Below, one piece after another: positions 63,368 to 64,000 of a stretch of 64,000 bases of DNA. How positions within the stretch are numbered: position 1 is the first letter of the stretch; the number at the start of each line of letters is the position of its first letter. The stretch is from contig NZ_JAAVUX010000003.1 of NCBI RefSeq assembly GCF_018449655.1, positions 62,001 through 126,000 of the forward strand, in the 5' to 3' direction. Made by a program: the position numbers and the translations under genes. The DNA comes from Pseudomonas sp. dw_358 (GTDB taxonomy: Bacteria; Pseudomonadota; Gammaproteobacteria; Pseudomonadales; Pseudomonadaceae). The notes below the pieces were generated by a model. That model had not been told where the DNA came from. It did no database searches and was given only the letters and a program-made list of their open reading frames with translations.

Positions 63368-64000
63368 ATGCCCTATAAATCCGATGATGCGCTAGCCCAC
63401 CATTTCAACAGCAAGGGCCTGGACCTTACCACCAGCATTGAACGGCAGCTGGCTCAGGTGGCGCCCGGCAGCGCCAACCTGCCGCTCTATCGCGACATGC
63501 TGCTCACGGTACTGCGCATGGCCGAAGACGACCGCAACCGCTGGAACGCCAAGATCACCCTGCAAACCCTGCGTGAACTGGAACATGCCTTTCGCCTGCT
63601 GGACCGGTTCAAGACCCGGCGCAAGGTCACCGTGTTCGGCTCGGCCCGCACACCTGCCGAACACCCTTTGTATGCGCAAGCCCGGGAGCTGGGTGCGGCA
63701 CTCGCGGCAACAGGCCTCATGGTCATCACCGGCGCGGGCGGCGGCATCATGGCGGCAGCCCATGAAGGAGCAGGGCTTGAGCACAGCCTCGGGTTCAACA
63801 TCACTCTGCCCTTCGAACAGCATGCCAATGCAACCATGGAAGGCAGCCACAACCTGCTGCCGTTCCACTTTTTCTTCATTCGCAAGCTGTTCTTCGTCAA
63901 GGAGGCCGACGCGCTGGTGCTCTGCCCCGGCGGCTTTGGAACGCTGGACGAGGCGCTGGAAGTGCTGACGCTGATCCAGACCGGCAAAAGCCCTCTGGTC
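63368..64000 (+). CDS. LOG family (TIGR00730-like) protein, truncated by the window end
   Basis: The first 211 residues are present and the gene continues past the window. A long N-terminal helical region leads to KVTVFGSARTPAEHPLYAQA, VITGAGGGIMAAAHEGA and the family signature CPGGFGTLDEALEVLTLIQT. LOG proteins hydrolyse nucleoside monophosphates (in plants, cytokinin precursors). The ATG at 63368 has AAGGAGAG upstream. Confidence 0.92.
   Translation, partial: MPYKSDDALAHHFNSKGLDLTTSIERQLAQVAPGSANLPLYRDMLLTVLRMAEDDRNRWNAKITLQTLRELEHAFRLLDRFKTRRKVTVFGSARTPAEHPLYAQARELGAALAATGLMVITGAGGGIMAAAHEGAGLEHSLGFNITLPFEQHANATMEGSHNLLPFHFFFIRKLFFVKEADALVLCPGGFGTLDEALEVLTLIQTGKSPLV

Overview
The window is a chromosomal segment of a Pseudomonas species. 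The genus call rests on the GC-rich coding style, the family-typical protein set (815-residue FadE-type dehydrogenase, OprD porin, ErdR, FinR/Fpr, LpxO), the kdsB-ycaR-lpxK-exbD-exbB-comEC gene order, and REP-like intergenic inverted repeats. The species cannot be named from this sequence alone. No prophage, integrase, transposase, rRNA or CRISPR array was seen. There is one tRNA gene.

Layout. 0-7 kb: a leftward envelope operon (kdsB partial, ycaR, lpxK, exbD, exbB) behind comEC, then a DUF2062 protein and an ABC exporter pair. 7-11 kb: glutathione transferase, FadE-like acyl-CoA dehydrogenase and a small conserved protein. 11-15.2 kb: a divergent LysR / OprD porin - DUF969 - DUF979 uptake module. 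15-22 kb: small periplasmic proteins, a lone receiver, tRNA-Val, a SEC-C protein, a hydrolase, a formate/nitrite channel and an NAPE-PLD-like hydrolase. 21.6-25.5 kb: two adjacent membrane c-di-GMP proteins (MASE2-GGDEF and CHASE4-PAS-GGDEF-EAL). 26-33 kb: EptA, LysE exporter, GNATs, peptide deformylase, YihY and CsbD. 33.1-33.5 kb: a non-coding, highly structured repeat element. 33.5-43 kb: CvfB, small and outer-membrane proteins, LpxO, CysK, a DUF748 protein and a MoxR/VWA pair. 43-45.6 kb: the PxpCBA 5-oxoprolinase. 45.6-54.5 kb: amidotransferase, oligopeptidase, cNMP sensor, HNH and SPOUT proteins, and Kup. 54.7-64 kb: RimO, an S4/pseudouridine-synthase-like protein, TrmO, the Fpr/FinR pair, DgkA, ErdR, a DTW protein, an orphan RHH-like protein and a truncated LOG-family gene.

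Themes. Lipid A / envelope chemistry recurs: KdsB and LpxK build Kdo2-lipid A, LpxO hydroxylates it, EptA adds phosphoethanolamine, and DgkA recycles the diacylglycerol that EptA releases. RNA modification and protein-synthesis functions also recur (Def, RimO, TrmO, a SPOUT methyltransferase, a DTW protein, the pseudouridine-synthase-like protein).

The points most worth following are: the OprD/DUF969/DUF979/LysR module, possibly linked to PxpABC 31 kb away; the 33.1-33.5 kb repeat, whose tail motif recurs at 10.96 kb; the pseudouridine-synthase-like protein lacking the catalytic Asp; and several small genes. All functional calls are from recognising family motifs by eye. No database search was run.
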